A stretch of 64,000 nt of DNA. Origin: CAYNFR01 sp964396595. Lineage in GTDB: Bacteria > Bacteroidota > Bacteroidia > Chitinophagales > Saprospiraceae. The stretch is taken from assembly GCA_964396595.1 (NCBI GenBank), contig CAYNFR010000015.1, forward strand, positions 1 through 64,000, given 5' to 3'. Position numbers and translations under genes: made by a program. The notes beneath the pieces were generated by a model, which was not told the DNA's origin, made no database searches, and was given only the letters and a program-made list of their open reading frames with translations. Below, piece by piece: positions 8,623-17,115 of this stretch; position 1 is the stretch's first letter, and each line of letters starts with the position of its first letter.

Positions 8623-10233
8623 TCAGCCCGTAAAGTAAATGCAAACGCCGATAATCAACACAACTAACAGTATCGAAGCAATCACGTCTTTGCTATAAAT
8701 ACTTTGTCGTGCTTCTTCTTTTTGTGCAGCTGTTAATGTGCCTAAAGTTAATCCTTGGATGCGATATTCGTCCGGTGGTGTAGTTAACAGACTCACAGTT
8801 ATGCATACCATCATACATGCCAAAAACATGAATATGGCCATATGGGCAAAGTTAATGGTTGCAAAACTATGTATCAGGCCACTTCCCTCAGGGTTTATAT
8901 TTAGCTCTGAGATTATTCTAAAAGTACCGACAATCAAGCCGAATATTAAGGTTGCTAATGCACCTTGGGCGTTTATCCGTTTCCATATCACACCTAACAA
9001 GAACACACATGCTATAGGCGGTGCGATATAAGATTGGACACTTTGGAGATATCGATAAAGTGTGCCGCCACCGATTTTTTGCATGATCGGTATCCACAAT
9101 ATACCCAATACAACCACAATGCATGTAGCTACCCGACCGATAAAGACCAGTCTCTGCTCAGAAGATTGTGGGTACATTTTCTTAAATATATCAACTGTAA
9201 ATAGTGTCGAAGAGGAATTAAACACCGAAGCCAATGAACTCATCAAGGCTGCCATCAAGCCTCCGGCGACCAGACCTTTAAGACCTTGCGGCAGCAGATA
9301 CTGTACCATCGCCGGGAAAACTTGGTCGCTTTTTTCATAATCCAGTAGGCCCTTCTGCTTAAGCCCAAATGCTATGATACCGGGTATCAAGAAGATAAAA
9401 ATAGGCAAGATCTTGAGGTAAGCTCCGAAAATTGCCCCTCGACGCCCGATAACAATGTTATGCGCTGACAAGGTACGCTGCACAATGTATTGATCCGTAC
9501 ACCAATACCAAATTCCGACGATAGTACCACCTATCAGCATACCCGTCCATGGAAAATCGGGATCAGAACTCGGTCTCCACATATTAAAATGTGAAGTCCC
9601 TACGGTACTCTTAAGTTCGGCCAATCCACCTACCGCATTGATACCGATAAAGGTAAGTAATAGTGAACCCGCTATTAAAACAACAGTCTGTAGCGCCTCA
9701 GTGTAAAGCACGGCACGCATGCCTCCCAACACTGTGTAAACACCAGTTATCAATACCGTACCGAGCGCACCATAGATAAAAGGTATATTAAGCAACTGTG
9801 AAACAACCACACCACCGGCATAAATCGTCACCGACACCTTCGTTAATACATATCCAATGATACTCAATATTGATAAAAACCACCTCAGACGGGCGTCAAA
9901 TCTCTTTTCGAGAAACTCTGGCATGGTAAATACACCGCTGCGCATATAAAAAGGAAGAAAAAACCATCCCAGCAAAAGAACTATCCACGCATGAAGCTCG
10001 TAGTGCGCCATCGGCATACCTGATTCCGCACCCGTGCCAGCGAGACCAACAACATGCTCAGAGCCAATGTTAGAAGCAAATATGGAGGCTCCTATGACAA
10101 ACCAACCTACATTCTTGCCAGCAAGAAAATAATCTTTAGTTGTCTCATTTTTTTGGCGTATCACCCACCATGCGATGTAGACTAAGCCCATAAAGTAGGC
10201 TGACAACACTACCCAATCCAAAGTTTCTAACAT
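8623..10233 (-). CDS. Sodium/sugar symporter (SSS family, SGLT-like)
   Basis: A 536-residue inner-membrane symporter of the SLC5/SSS family with about 14 hydrophobic segments. Highly characteristic stretches are DYFLAGKNVGWFVIGASIFASNIGSEH near residue 35-60 (as in animal SGLT and Vibrio vSGLT), GLAGTGAESG, GGMRAVLYTEALQ, and CTDQYIVQRTLSAHN. It is the first gene of the operon with galM and the 84-residue protein, so a hexose such as galactose or glucose is the likely substrate. The annotation to sugar rather than to proline or solute in general rests on the SGLT-like motifs and the galM neighbour. Confidence 0.93.
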   Translation of the reverse strand: MLETLDWVVLSAYFMGLVYIAWWVIRQKNETTKDYFLAGKNVGWFVIGASIFASNIGSEHVVGLAGTGAESGMPMAHYELHAWIVLLLGWFFLPFYMRSGVFTMPEFLEKRFDARLRWFLSILSIIGYVLTKVSVTIYAGGVVVSQLLNIPFIYGALGTVLITGVYTVLGGMRAVLYTEALQTVVLIAGSLLLTFIGINAVGGLAELKSTVGTSHFNMWRPSSDPDFPWTGMLIGGTIVGIWYWCTDQYIVQRTLSAHNIVIGRRGAIFGAYLKILPIFIFLIPGIIAFGLKQKGLLDYEKSDQVFPAMVQYLLPQGLKGLVAGGLMAALMSSLASVFNSSSTLFTVDIFKKMYPQSSEQRLVFIGRVATCIVVVLGILWIPIMQKIGGGTLYRYLQSVQSYIAPPIACVFLLGVIWKRINAQGALATLIFGLIVGTFRIISELNINPEGSGLIHSFATINFAHMAIFMFLACMMVCITVSLLTTPPDEYRIQGLTLGTLTAAQKEEARQSIYSKDVIASILLVVLIIGVCIYFTG

Positions 10234-10496
10234 CGATGCTAATAATATTTGTTAGGGCCTCAAAATAATCATTCTCTCAAAACTTGCATTGTTTCATCAT
10301 TCTGTATCCGTAACAATAAATAAAACTAAAACCAATCTTTAGCTTTCTTTAACAATAAAACCCTTCTGATCAGTAACAAAGTGTTGCCTTCGATCGTATT
10401 ATTACAGATCGATTAGTTGAATGAATATGATGTCTATCGATTTAGAATGATGACATATTCCCGACTACATCAATTTGATCATTAAAAACAAATAAT

Positions 10497-11183
10497 ATGA
10501 AAAAAATTCTTGCCCTTCTCTCATGTGGTATTTTCACAATGCTTAATGTCTCTGCACAGTCCAATGATACAGGCAGTCTGCAAGCATGGGACATCATGAA
10601 TAAAAGATCTGATCACCTCGCCAAAGAAGCGATCGGTACTGAATATGCCTTTGATGGTTTTAGGACTCTCAAGCTATTCACCTTCGGAGGCATATCTACA
10701 GATATCAACGATGCCAATATCAACCTATTAAGTTCCTCGGTAGACATCATGGTGGACAAGTCCTTAAATGAGATCTCAAGCTCAAAGTTCTCCAAAATAG
10801 AAATCTATATATTGGACGAACTGGTATCCACTTTTTACCCATTGAGAGAATTTGATGTTATAGGAGAAAAAAAGGGAATGTACGAACACATCAACGCAGG
10901 TGAGTATGACCTTGTCGTGAATCATTCGATAGCATCAATAAAGCCAGATCCAAATGCCAAAATTACCGGTGGAGAAACACGTGTTAAACTGGTCAAAAAG
11001 TCAAAGACCTTTATGAAAAATGGCTCCTCCTATGTAGAAATTGGTAAACCAAAGGATATTTCTAAAGTCATTGGCGCAGCCAAATTCAAAACTTTATCAA
11101 AGATTGCAGCTGAGCAAAATCTGGATCTGAAAAATCACAAATCATTGGCTAGAGCATTGAGGATGTTGCAGGTGGGTACATAG
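10497..11183 (+). CDS. Secreted protein of unknown function
   Basis: A 228-residue protein that I do not recognise. Residues 1-20 are a clear signal peptide (MKKILALLSCG... to VSAQS). The mature protein is rich in Lys and Ser and of mixed alpha/beta character, without Cys or a nameable catalytic motif. It precedes the CotH-type kinase gene on the same strand by 63 nt, but a separate promoter-like box lies between them, so a common operon is uncertain. Confidence 0.6.
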   Translation: MKKILALLSCGIFTMLNVSAQSNDTGSLQAWDIMNKRSDHLAKEAIGTEYAFDGFRTLKLFTFGGISTDINDANINLLSSSVDIMVDKSLNEISSSKFSKIEIYILDELVSTFYPLREFDVIGEKKGMYEHINAGEYDLVVNHSIASIKPDPNAKITGGETRVKLVKKSKTFMKNGSSYVEIGKPKDISKVIGAAKFKTLSKIAAEQNLDLKNHKSLARALRMLQVGT

Positions 11184-11191
11184 TAGCTATT

Positions 11192-11199
11192 AAATTTGA
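11192..11199 (+). promoter_or_regulatory. -7 box before the CotH-type gene
   Basis: TAAATTTG matches TAnnTTTG and lies 47 nt upstream of the ATG at 11247, just after the preceding gene's stop. A TTG about 22 nt further upstream may serve as a weak -33 element. Confidence 0.4.
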
Positions 11200-11246
11200 C
11201 CACCTTCAGTCATATTTGGTAAAAGCGATTTACCTATCTTCATTCT

Positions 11247-12848
11247 ATGAAACAACATTTACTCAGGTCAGTCGCATTTACTTTTACATTATTACTCGGA
11301 GGGGGTAAAATATGCGGTCAGATTACTTTCTCATCGAATCTGCCCATCATTGTCATAGACTCTAAAGGAGCTCAGATCGTAGATGAACCTAAAATCTTCG
11401 CCGAAATGACCGTCTATTGGAATCCTGAAGAGGAGGTTCAGCGGACAGACAGTTCTTATATTCATTATCAAGGACCCATAGGTATAGAGATTAGGGGACA
11501 ATCGAGCCAGTCATTTCCCAAAAAAGGATTCGGTATTGAAACCCGAACGCCGGAGGGTGAGGGCACTGATGTTGCCCTGCTGGGATTTCCGGAAGAAGAA
11601 GATTGGGTCATTCATAGCCCATATAGCGATAAGTCCTTAATGCGTAACGCTCTGGCCTACTTGATGGCTGCCGATATATTCGTTTATGCCCCGCGTGTTA
11701 AGTTTTGTGAGTTGATTCTGAATGGTGATTATTACGGGGTTATTCTCTTTACCGAGAGGCTTAAAAGAGACAAACATCGTATTGACATTGCCAGATTGCG
11801 ACCTACCCACAATAGCGGTGATCAGCTCACAGGTGGGTACATCATAAGATTTGATAAATTTCGACAGGAAGAACTCGGGTGGGTATCACCTTATAGACCG
11901 ATACCCGGCAACAATGCCGAAACCAGATTTATCCTTCGTGATCCTAAGCCTGAAGACATCACCCCAGAGCAAAGGAACTATATCAGAAACTATGTGACAG
12001 AATTCGAAAATGCGCTAAGCTCTGACAGATGGCGTGAAGAAGCAAATGGTTATAAGCGATATATCGACAGCAAGAGTTTTATACACATGACTTTGATGAC
12101 AGAAATATCAAAAAATGTGGATGGCTATCGATTAAGCACTTTCATGTACAAGGATCGGGACTCACGAGGTGGCAAGCTTACTATGGGCCCTGTGTGGGAT
12201 TTTAATCTTGCCTTTGGCAATGCTAATTACTGCCAAGGAGGAGAGCCTACAGGATGGGAACTAGATTTTAACACCCACTGCCCACATGATTATTGGGTTA
12301 ATCATTTTTGGTGGAAAAGGCTGATGGAAGATCCCGAGTACGTCCAGCTTCTGAGAGACGAGTATTTTTCGCTTAGAAATACACATTTTAGTGATGAGCG
12401 ACTGATGATGCGCATAGACTCAATGGTGACGGTACTTAATTCAGCACAAGTTCGAAATTTTCAACGTTGGCCGGTTTTGGGCCATCATGTCTGGCCTAAT
12501 AGATTCGTAGGCAACTCTCACGCTGAAGAAATACAGTATCTTAAAAGCTGGTTGACACAACGACTAATATGGCTTGATGATCAGATCGGAAAACTAAGCA
12601 CTAACACAACAGACCTCTCCACCTCCGTTTTTAAAATATTTCCAAATCCTACCAGCGACATACTTGTATTAGATTATCCTGGCGCTGATGTATTGAAAAT
12701 TGAAATTTTTAATACCAAGGGCAATCGAACCATCCATACTGTTAATGTCAATCAGATTAATGTCGCTGAACTACCCGCAGGTATATATTATGCGCGTATG
12801 ATCATCAATAATCAAGCTATTGTAAAGTCCTTTGTTAAAGTGGATTAG
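11247..12848 (+). CDS. CotH-family kinase-like protein with type IX secretion sorting domain
   Basis: A 533-residue secreted protein. After a signal peptide ending about residue 25 (KICGQ) comes a CotH domain (about 28-440): IEIRGQSSQSFPKKGFGIET, DKSLMRNALAY, the YYGVILFTERLKRDKHRI segment and the metal-binding-type GPVWDFNLAFGN. CotH proteins of spore formers are atypical protein kinases that phosphorylate coat proteins; whether this one is active and on what is unknown. Residues about 460-533 form a type A T9SS C-terminal domain: FKIFPNPTSDILVLDY, then ELPAGIYYARM and the final VKSFVKVD, so it should cross the outer membrane by the Por system. A secreted unknown protein lies upstream. Confidence 0.88.
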   Translation: MKQHLLRSVAFTFTLLLGGGKICGQITFSSNLPIIVIDSKGAQIVDEPKIFAEMTVYWNPEEEVQRTDSSYIHYQGPIGIEIRGQSSQSFPKKGFGIETRTPEGEGTDVALLGFPEEEDWVIHSPYSDKSLMRNALAYLMAADIFVYAPRVKFCELILNGDYYGVILFTERLKRDKHRIDIARLRPTHNSGDQLTGGYIIRFDKFRQEELGWVSPYRPIPGNNAETRFILRDPKPEDITPEQRNYIRNYVTEFENALSSDRWREEANGYKRYIDSKSFIHMTLMTEISKNVDGYRLSTFMYKDRDSRGGKLTMGPVWDFNLAFGNANYCQGGEPTGWELDFNTHCPHDYWVNHFWWKRLMEDPEYVQLLRDEYFSLRNTHFSDERLMMRIDSMVTVLNSAQVRNFQRWPVLGHHVWPNRFVGNSHAEEIQYLKSWLTQRLIWLDDQIGKLSTNTTDLSTSVFKIFPNPTSDILVLDYPGADVLKIEIFNTKGNRTIHTVNVNQINVAELPAGIYYARMIINNQAIVKSFVKVD

Positions 12849-12853
12849 CAAAT

Positions 12854-12884
12854 GAGCGAACTACTTCTCGCTCTAAAAACGAGA
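12854..12884. other. Hairpin between convergent genes
   Basis: GAGCGA (12854-12859) pairs with TCGCTC (12868-12873), and TCTCG (12866-12870) can alternatively pair with CGAGA (12880-12884). No T-run follows on either strand, so it is not a standard intrinsic terminator, though its place between the convergent CotH and TauE/SafE genes suggests a role in 3' ends. Confidence 0.3.
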
Positions 12885-12894
12885 ACGATTATCT

Positions 12895-13626
12895 CTAGTT
12901 CAATAACATAATTAAGCCACCTAGGATAGTCATAGCAATGACATACTTCTTAAACGCTTCATTACTGAAGTACTTTAGAATACGATAACCCACAACAAAA
13001 CCGATAAAAATTAAAGGGGTAAGCCATAGATTATATCTCAAACTATCCCAATGAATGGTCTCCCATACAAAAAAGTGGAAAGGAACTTTGATGAGATTTG
13101 TTGTGAAGAATAGCATGGCGGTCGTGGCAATGTATCTGTCTTTGGGAAATTTTCCGGCGATAAAATAGAGATTGGTAAATGGCCCTGCCAGATTGCCAAG
13201 CATTGTGGTAAATCCGATTACAAATCCCAGCATAACCGTCAATACCGGCGGGACTTCCATTTCGCGCCATTTGAATCGGTCAACAAACAACATCAGACAG
13301 GCACCTAATACGATGATTACCGCCATAATCCGACGAAACTGAGCTAAAGAAATCATATCACCTACAATGGTAGCAACAATGACACCTACAATCATAAATG
13401 GCATCAATCTGAAAAATGTTGGCCATACCACATTCTTGTAGTAAATCGAAACAGCCAGTATATCCGCTGTGATTAGCAAAGGAAGTAGAACGCCTGTGGA
13501 GGCCTTAGCTTCGAAGGTCAATGCCATTAACAAAACCACCAGGACGCCTATACCTTTCAAGCCTGATTTGGAAATCCCTATCAGAACTGCTGCCAAAATC
13601 GCATAAATCAAAGATCCTGTTACCAT
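12895..13626 (-). CDS. TauE/SafE family (UPF0721) membrane permease
   Basis: A 243-residue integral membrane protein with about seven to eight hydrophobic segments and the family pattern: an N-terminal GISKSGLKGIG segment, ALTFEAKASTGVLLPLLITADI, and a mirrored second half with GFVIGFTTMLGNLAGPFTNLYF. Family members export or import sulfur-containing or organic anions such as sulfite or sulfoacetate; the substrate here cannot be deduced. It follows the leu/ilv operon on the same strand but a strong terminator lies between, so it is probably transcribed separately. Confidence 0.85.
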   Translation of the reverse strand: MVTGSLIYAILAAVLIGISKSGLKGIGVLVVLLMALTFEAKASTGVLLPLLITADILAVSIYYKNVVWPTFFRLMPFMIVGVIVATIVGDMISLAQFRRIMAVIIVLGACLMLFVDRFKWREMEVPPVLTVMLGFVIGFTTMLGNLAGPFTNLYFIAGKFPKDRYIATTAMLFFTTNLIKVPFHFFVWETIHWDSLRYNLWLTPLIFIGFVVGYRILKYFSNEAFKKYVIAMTILGGLIMLLN

Positions 13627-13666
13627 TTGAATAAATTACCGCAACGCTTAACGTGTCTCCTCAGTA

Positions 13667-13707
13667 GAAAAAAGATAGAGCCCCTAACCTTCGCTAAGAG
13701 CTCTATC
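13667..13707 (-). terminator. Rho-independent terminator of the leu/ilv operon
   Basis: On the minus strand a perfect 8-bp stem (GATAGAGC, 13700-13707, with GCTCTATC, 13674-13681) is followed at once by TTTTTT. It starts 28 nt past the ilvC stop and before the TauE/SafE gene, so it separates the amino-acid operon from the permease. Confidence 0.75.
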
Positions 13708-13734
13708 AAGTATTATTTACAAGTAGTGACCAAC

Positions 13735-14778
13735 TTATTTTTTTGGCCTGAGATTTCTTACCGTCCTACCTGCCTGCCACATTTCTGACTCTCTCAGTTC
13801 TGCCAACTCTTTCTCAAGCTTCTCGCGATAATCCGGTTGACTGTTGCTGTCTATGGATAATTGTGCTTCATTACCTGTAGCTACACTTTCATAAAGCTCC
13901 TCAAAAACCGGACGCGCAGCATCTCTAAACTTCTTCCACCAATCCAGTGCTCCTCTTTGTGCTGTAGTCGAACAGTTAGCATACATCCAGTCCATTCCAT
14001 TTTCAGCGATAAGGGGATATAAGGACTCTGTCGCCTCCTCTACCGTTTCATTAAATGCCTCTGATGGACTGTGCCCTTTACTTCTTAATAAATCATATTG
14101 AGCCGCAAATAGTCCTTGAATAGCACCCATCAAAGTACCCCTCTCTCCTGTAAGATCACTATACACTTCACGCTTGAATGAGGTCTCAAATAAATAACCT
14201 GAGCCAATACCTATACCCAGTGCGATCACGCGATCACGTGCTCGACCGGTGGCATCTTGATGCACAGCAAAGCTAGAATTTAGTCCCTTGCCCGCCAGGA
14301 ACAACCTTCTTAGACTGGTACCACTTCCTTTGGGTGCCGCAAGAATTACATCAATATCCGTCGGTGGAATGATATTGGTGCGCTCCTTGTAAGTAATCCC
14401 AAAACCATGAGAGAAGTACAGCGCCTTGCCTTTCGTCAGGTATGGCTTCACTTGTGGCCATGCGGCAATCTGCGCTGCATCAGACAGAAGATACATAATG
14501 ATAGTTGCACGTTCGCATGCCTCCTCGATAGAGAAAAGCGTCTTGCCGGGTATAAATCCATCATCCTGCGCTTTCTGAAAACTGGCAGATGGCTTACGCT
14601 GACCTATTATTACATTAAAACCATTGTCCACGAGATTCAATGCCTGACCGGGCCCTTGAACACCATATCCAATAATCGCTATCGTTTCATTTTTTAATAT
14701 TTCGCGAGCTTGTGAAAGCGGAAATTCTTCTCGCGTTACCACTGTCTCTTCTACTCCACCAAAATTCAATTGTGCCAT
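13735..14778 (-). CDS. ilvC: Ketol-acid reductoisomerase, fungal-like type
   Basis: Converts acetolactate or acetohydroxybutyrate to the dihydroxy acid with NAD(P)H and magnesium, second common step of valine and isoleucine synthesis. The 347-residue protein has the dinucleotide loop GYGVQGPGQ (37-45), APKGSG, the metal-ligand helix with DLTGERGTLMG and the C-terminal ETVEEATESLYPLI. Segments such as SHGFGITYKE, NETVEEATESLYPLI and NSQPDYREKLEKEL are strikingly close to yeast Ilv5 as I recall it, rather than to the short Gram-positive or the long E. coli form. Last gene of the operon, followed by a terminator. Confidence 0.95.
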   Translation of the reverse strand: MAQLNFGGVEETVVTREEFPLSQAREILKNETIAIIGYGVQGPGQALNLVDNGFNVIIGQRKPSASFQKAQDDGFIPGKTLFSIEEACERATIIMYLLSDAAQIAAWPQVKPYLTKGKALYFSHGFGITYKERTNIIPPTDIDVILAAPKGSGTSLRRLFLAGKGLNSSFAVHQDATGRARDRVIALGIGIGSGYLFETSFKREVYSDLTGERGTLMGAIQGLFAAQYDLLRSKGHSPSEAFNETVEEATESLYPLIAENGMDWMYANCSTTAQRGALDWWKKFRDAARPVFEELYESVATGNEAQLSIDSNSQPDYREKLEKELAELRESEMWQAGRTVRNLRPKK

Positions 14779-14810
14779 AAAATCTATTTTAAATGTGTTT
14801 TTGTAAAAAT

Positions 14811-15347
14811 TTATTTGACTTCAAAACTTCCTTCTAATTTTTGCAAATACTTGTTCAATCTCTCCATCGGTTTTACTACGGCCACCCTTCCTGATCGCAC
14901 AAACTCGTATATGCCTATCTTGCGAAACGCTTCGAGCAATAATTCTGTCTCAGATTGATGTCCGGTTTTTTCAACTACAACATATTCGGGTTCGATGGCC
15001 AATATTCTCGCATTATGACTTCGGATCAGCTTCTCGACTTCATTGCTGTTGTACATGGCATCGATCGGCACTTTGTATAATGCAACCTCTTGATAAACAA
15101 TCTCCTCGTCCCGATAATAAAACGCCTTTAAGACATCGACTTGCTTATCGATCTGGGCTACGACCTTTTGAACAACCTCTTCGGTCAATTCTAGTACGAT
15201 TGTAAATCTATGAATCCCTTCTATAGATGACATAGAGACAGTCAGAGACTCAATATTGATTTTGCGGCGAGTAATCAGACCGACTATTCGACTCAACAGT
15301 CCACTGCGGTTCTCACTAAAAACGGTTAATGTAAATAGCTCAATCAT
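14811..15347 (-). CDS. ilvN: Acetolactate synthase small (regulatory) subunit
   Basis: A 178-residue partner of IlvB that mediates valine feedback inhibition in characterised enzymes. The N-terminal ACT domain (about 3-75) shows FTLTVFSENRSGLLSRIVGLITRRKINIESLTV with the Asn/Gly turn typical of valine-binding ACT domains; a second ALS_ss_C region follows (about 95-165). It starts 12 nt after ilvB, as expected for a two-subunit enzyme. Confidence 0.93.
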   Translation of the reverse strand: MIELFTLTVFSENRSGLLSRIVGLITRRKINIESLTVSMSSIEGIHRFTIVLELTEEVVQKVVAQIDKQVDVLKAFYYRDEEIVYQEVALYKVPIDAMYNSNEVEKLIRSHNARILAIEPEYVVVEKTGHQSETELLLEAFRKIGIYEFVRSGRVAVVKPMERLNKYLQKLEGSFEVK

Positions 15348-15359
15348 GCTTTGTAAGAA

Positions 15360-17105
15360 TTATTCTAATACTATCTCGTCCACAGCTTTGCCGCTGGCGA
15401 TCATAGGAAAAATATTTTCTTCTTTTTTTACCATTACGTGCAACAGATATGGGCCATTGTAAGCGAGCATTTCGCGAATAGCCTCGTTAATTTCTGATGC
15501 ATCTGTGACTTTGTGCGCCTTAACACCGAATCCTTCAGAAATCATGCAAAAATTGGGATTCGTCAATTCTACACTTGAATAGCGACGTTCGAAGAATAGC
15601 TCTTGCCATTGTCGTACCATACCAAGAAACTCATTGTCAAGTAAAACTATTTTAACTGCGACATTATGTTGGGCGCATACGCCCAATTCTTGTATCGTCA
15701 TCTGAAAGCCACCATCGCCGACGAATAGAACGACGTCTTTCTCGGGCCGGGCAAACTTTGCTCCTATTGCCGCAGGCAATCCATATCCCATTGTACCTGC
15801 TCCACCCGAAGATACCCATAAATCTCTACCCAGATAATCATAATATCGCGCCGCCACCATCTGATGTTGACCGACATCTGTCACCACGATGGCCTGACCT
15901 CGAGTCTGAATGGAAACTTGCTTGACGACTCTACCCATGGTAAGCGAGCCTGTCGGATTTTCAGCCAGATCTCTTTTGATTACTTTTTCATATTCTAACT
16001 TATCCGCATTCTTGAAGGAAGTGATCCATTCCGGGTAGATCTTCTCGTGCACCAGCGGGGTCAGTGCTTTTAAAGCGTCTTTAGCGTCCGCGTGAATCGG
16101 CAGATCTGCAAACACGTTTTTATTAAACTCTGAAGAGTCAATATCGATGTGTATGACCTTGGCTTGTTTCGCATAAGAATCAAGACGTCCGGTCACCCTG
16201 TCATCAAATCTCATCCCGATGGCGATAAGCAAATCACATTGATTCGTGTTGATGTTCGCACCATAATTACCATGCATGCCTAACATACCCACATAATTGG
16301 GGTGGTCGGTAGCAATGGTAGAGAGTCCATGAATAGTGCACCCAACAGGTATACCGGATTTTTCAACAAAGGCGATGAACTCATCTTGTGCTTCTGAGAT
16401 ATGTATGCCTTGTCCCGCAAGTATATATGGCCGCTGAGCCTCGTTAATCATTCTTGCCGCCTCGTGGATATCATCCATGTGAATACGCGGACGAGGATGA
16501 TAGGATCTGATCCGGCTTGATGTCGCAGCTACATAAGAACACTTATTTATTTGTGCATCCTTGGTTATGTCGATTAATACGGGGCCTGGTCTTCCACTAT
16601 TGGCTATGTAGAAAGCTTTCGCCATAATCTCTGGAATCTCCTCTACTCGAGTAATCTGGTAATTCCACTTGGTTATGGAGGTCGTACAGCCTATTACATC
16701 TATTTCTTGAAATGCGTCAGAACCTAAGAGATGGCTGAAGACTTGTCCTGTGATACATACTAATGGTGTACTATCCATTAAGGCATCACCTATACCAGTA
16801 AACAAGTTTGTCGCACCGGGGCCACTTGTAGCTATGCATACACCCGTTTTTCGGGTAGCGCGTGCATAACCTTCTGCTGCATGAATGGCACCTTGTTCGT
16901 GTCTGGTGAGTATATGATTGAGCCTATCTTGATAATCATACAGACTATCATAAACCGGCATAATCGCTCCCCCCGGATATCCAAATATTATATCTACACC
17001 ATGCTCTACCAGAGATTCCAGCAAAGCAGAAGCGCCTGATAAGATCCTAGACTCAACAGCTGTATCGTCTATTAAGGTATTTGACAACTTATTCGATTTC
17101 TTCAT
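15360..17105 (-). CDS. ilvB: Acetolactate synthase large (catalytic) subunit
   Basis: Thiamine-diphosphate enzyme making acetolactate from pyruvate or acetohydroxybutyrate from pyruvate plus 2-oxobutyrate. At 581 residues it has the family length. The N-terminal TPP domain shows VDIIFGYPGGAIMPVYD and the catalytic Glu region TRHEQGAIHAAEGYAR; the C-terminal TPP-binding motif is VGDGGFQMTIQEL followed by NNE-like DNEFLGMVRQWQ. The N-terminal 20 residues are extra and polar. It begins 10 nt after ilvD and overlaps no neighbour. Confidence 0.96.
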   Translation of the reverse strand: MKKSNKLSNTLIDDTAVESRILSGASALLESLVEHGVDIIFGYPGGAIMPVYDSLYDYQDRLNHILTRHEQGAIHAAEGYARATRKTGVCIATSGPGATNLFTGIGDALMDSTPLVCITGQVFSHLLGSDAFQEIDVIGCTTSITKWNYQITRVEEIPEIMAKAFYIANSGRPGPVLIDITKDAQINKCSYVAATSSRIRSYHPRPRIHMDDIHEAARMINEAQRPYILAGQGIHISEAQDEFIAFVEKSGIPVGCTIHGLSTIATDHPNYVGMLGMHGNYGANINTNQCDLLIAIGMRFDDRVTGRLDSYAKQAKVIHIDIDSSEFNKNVFADLPIHADAKDALKALTPLVHEKIYPEWITSFKNADKLEYEKVIKRDLAENPTGSLTMGRVVKQVSIQTRGQAIVVTDVGQHQMVAARYYDYLGRDLWVSSGGAGTMGYGLPAAIGAKFARPEKDVVLFVGDGGFQMTIQELGVCAQHNVAVKIVLLDNEFLGMVRQWQELFFERRYSSVELTNPNFCMISEGFGVKAHKVTDASEINEAIREMLAYNGPYLLHVMVKKEENIFPMIASGKAVDEIVLE

Positions 17106-17115
17106 AAGCCATTTA

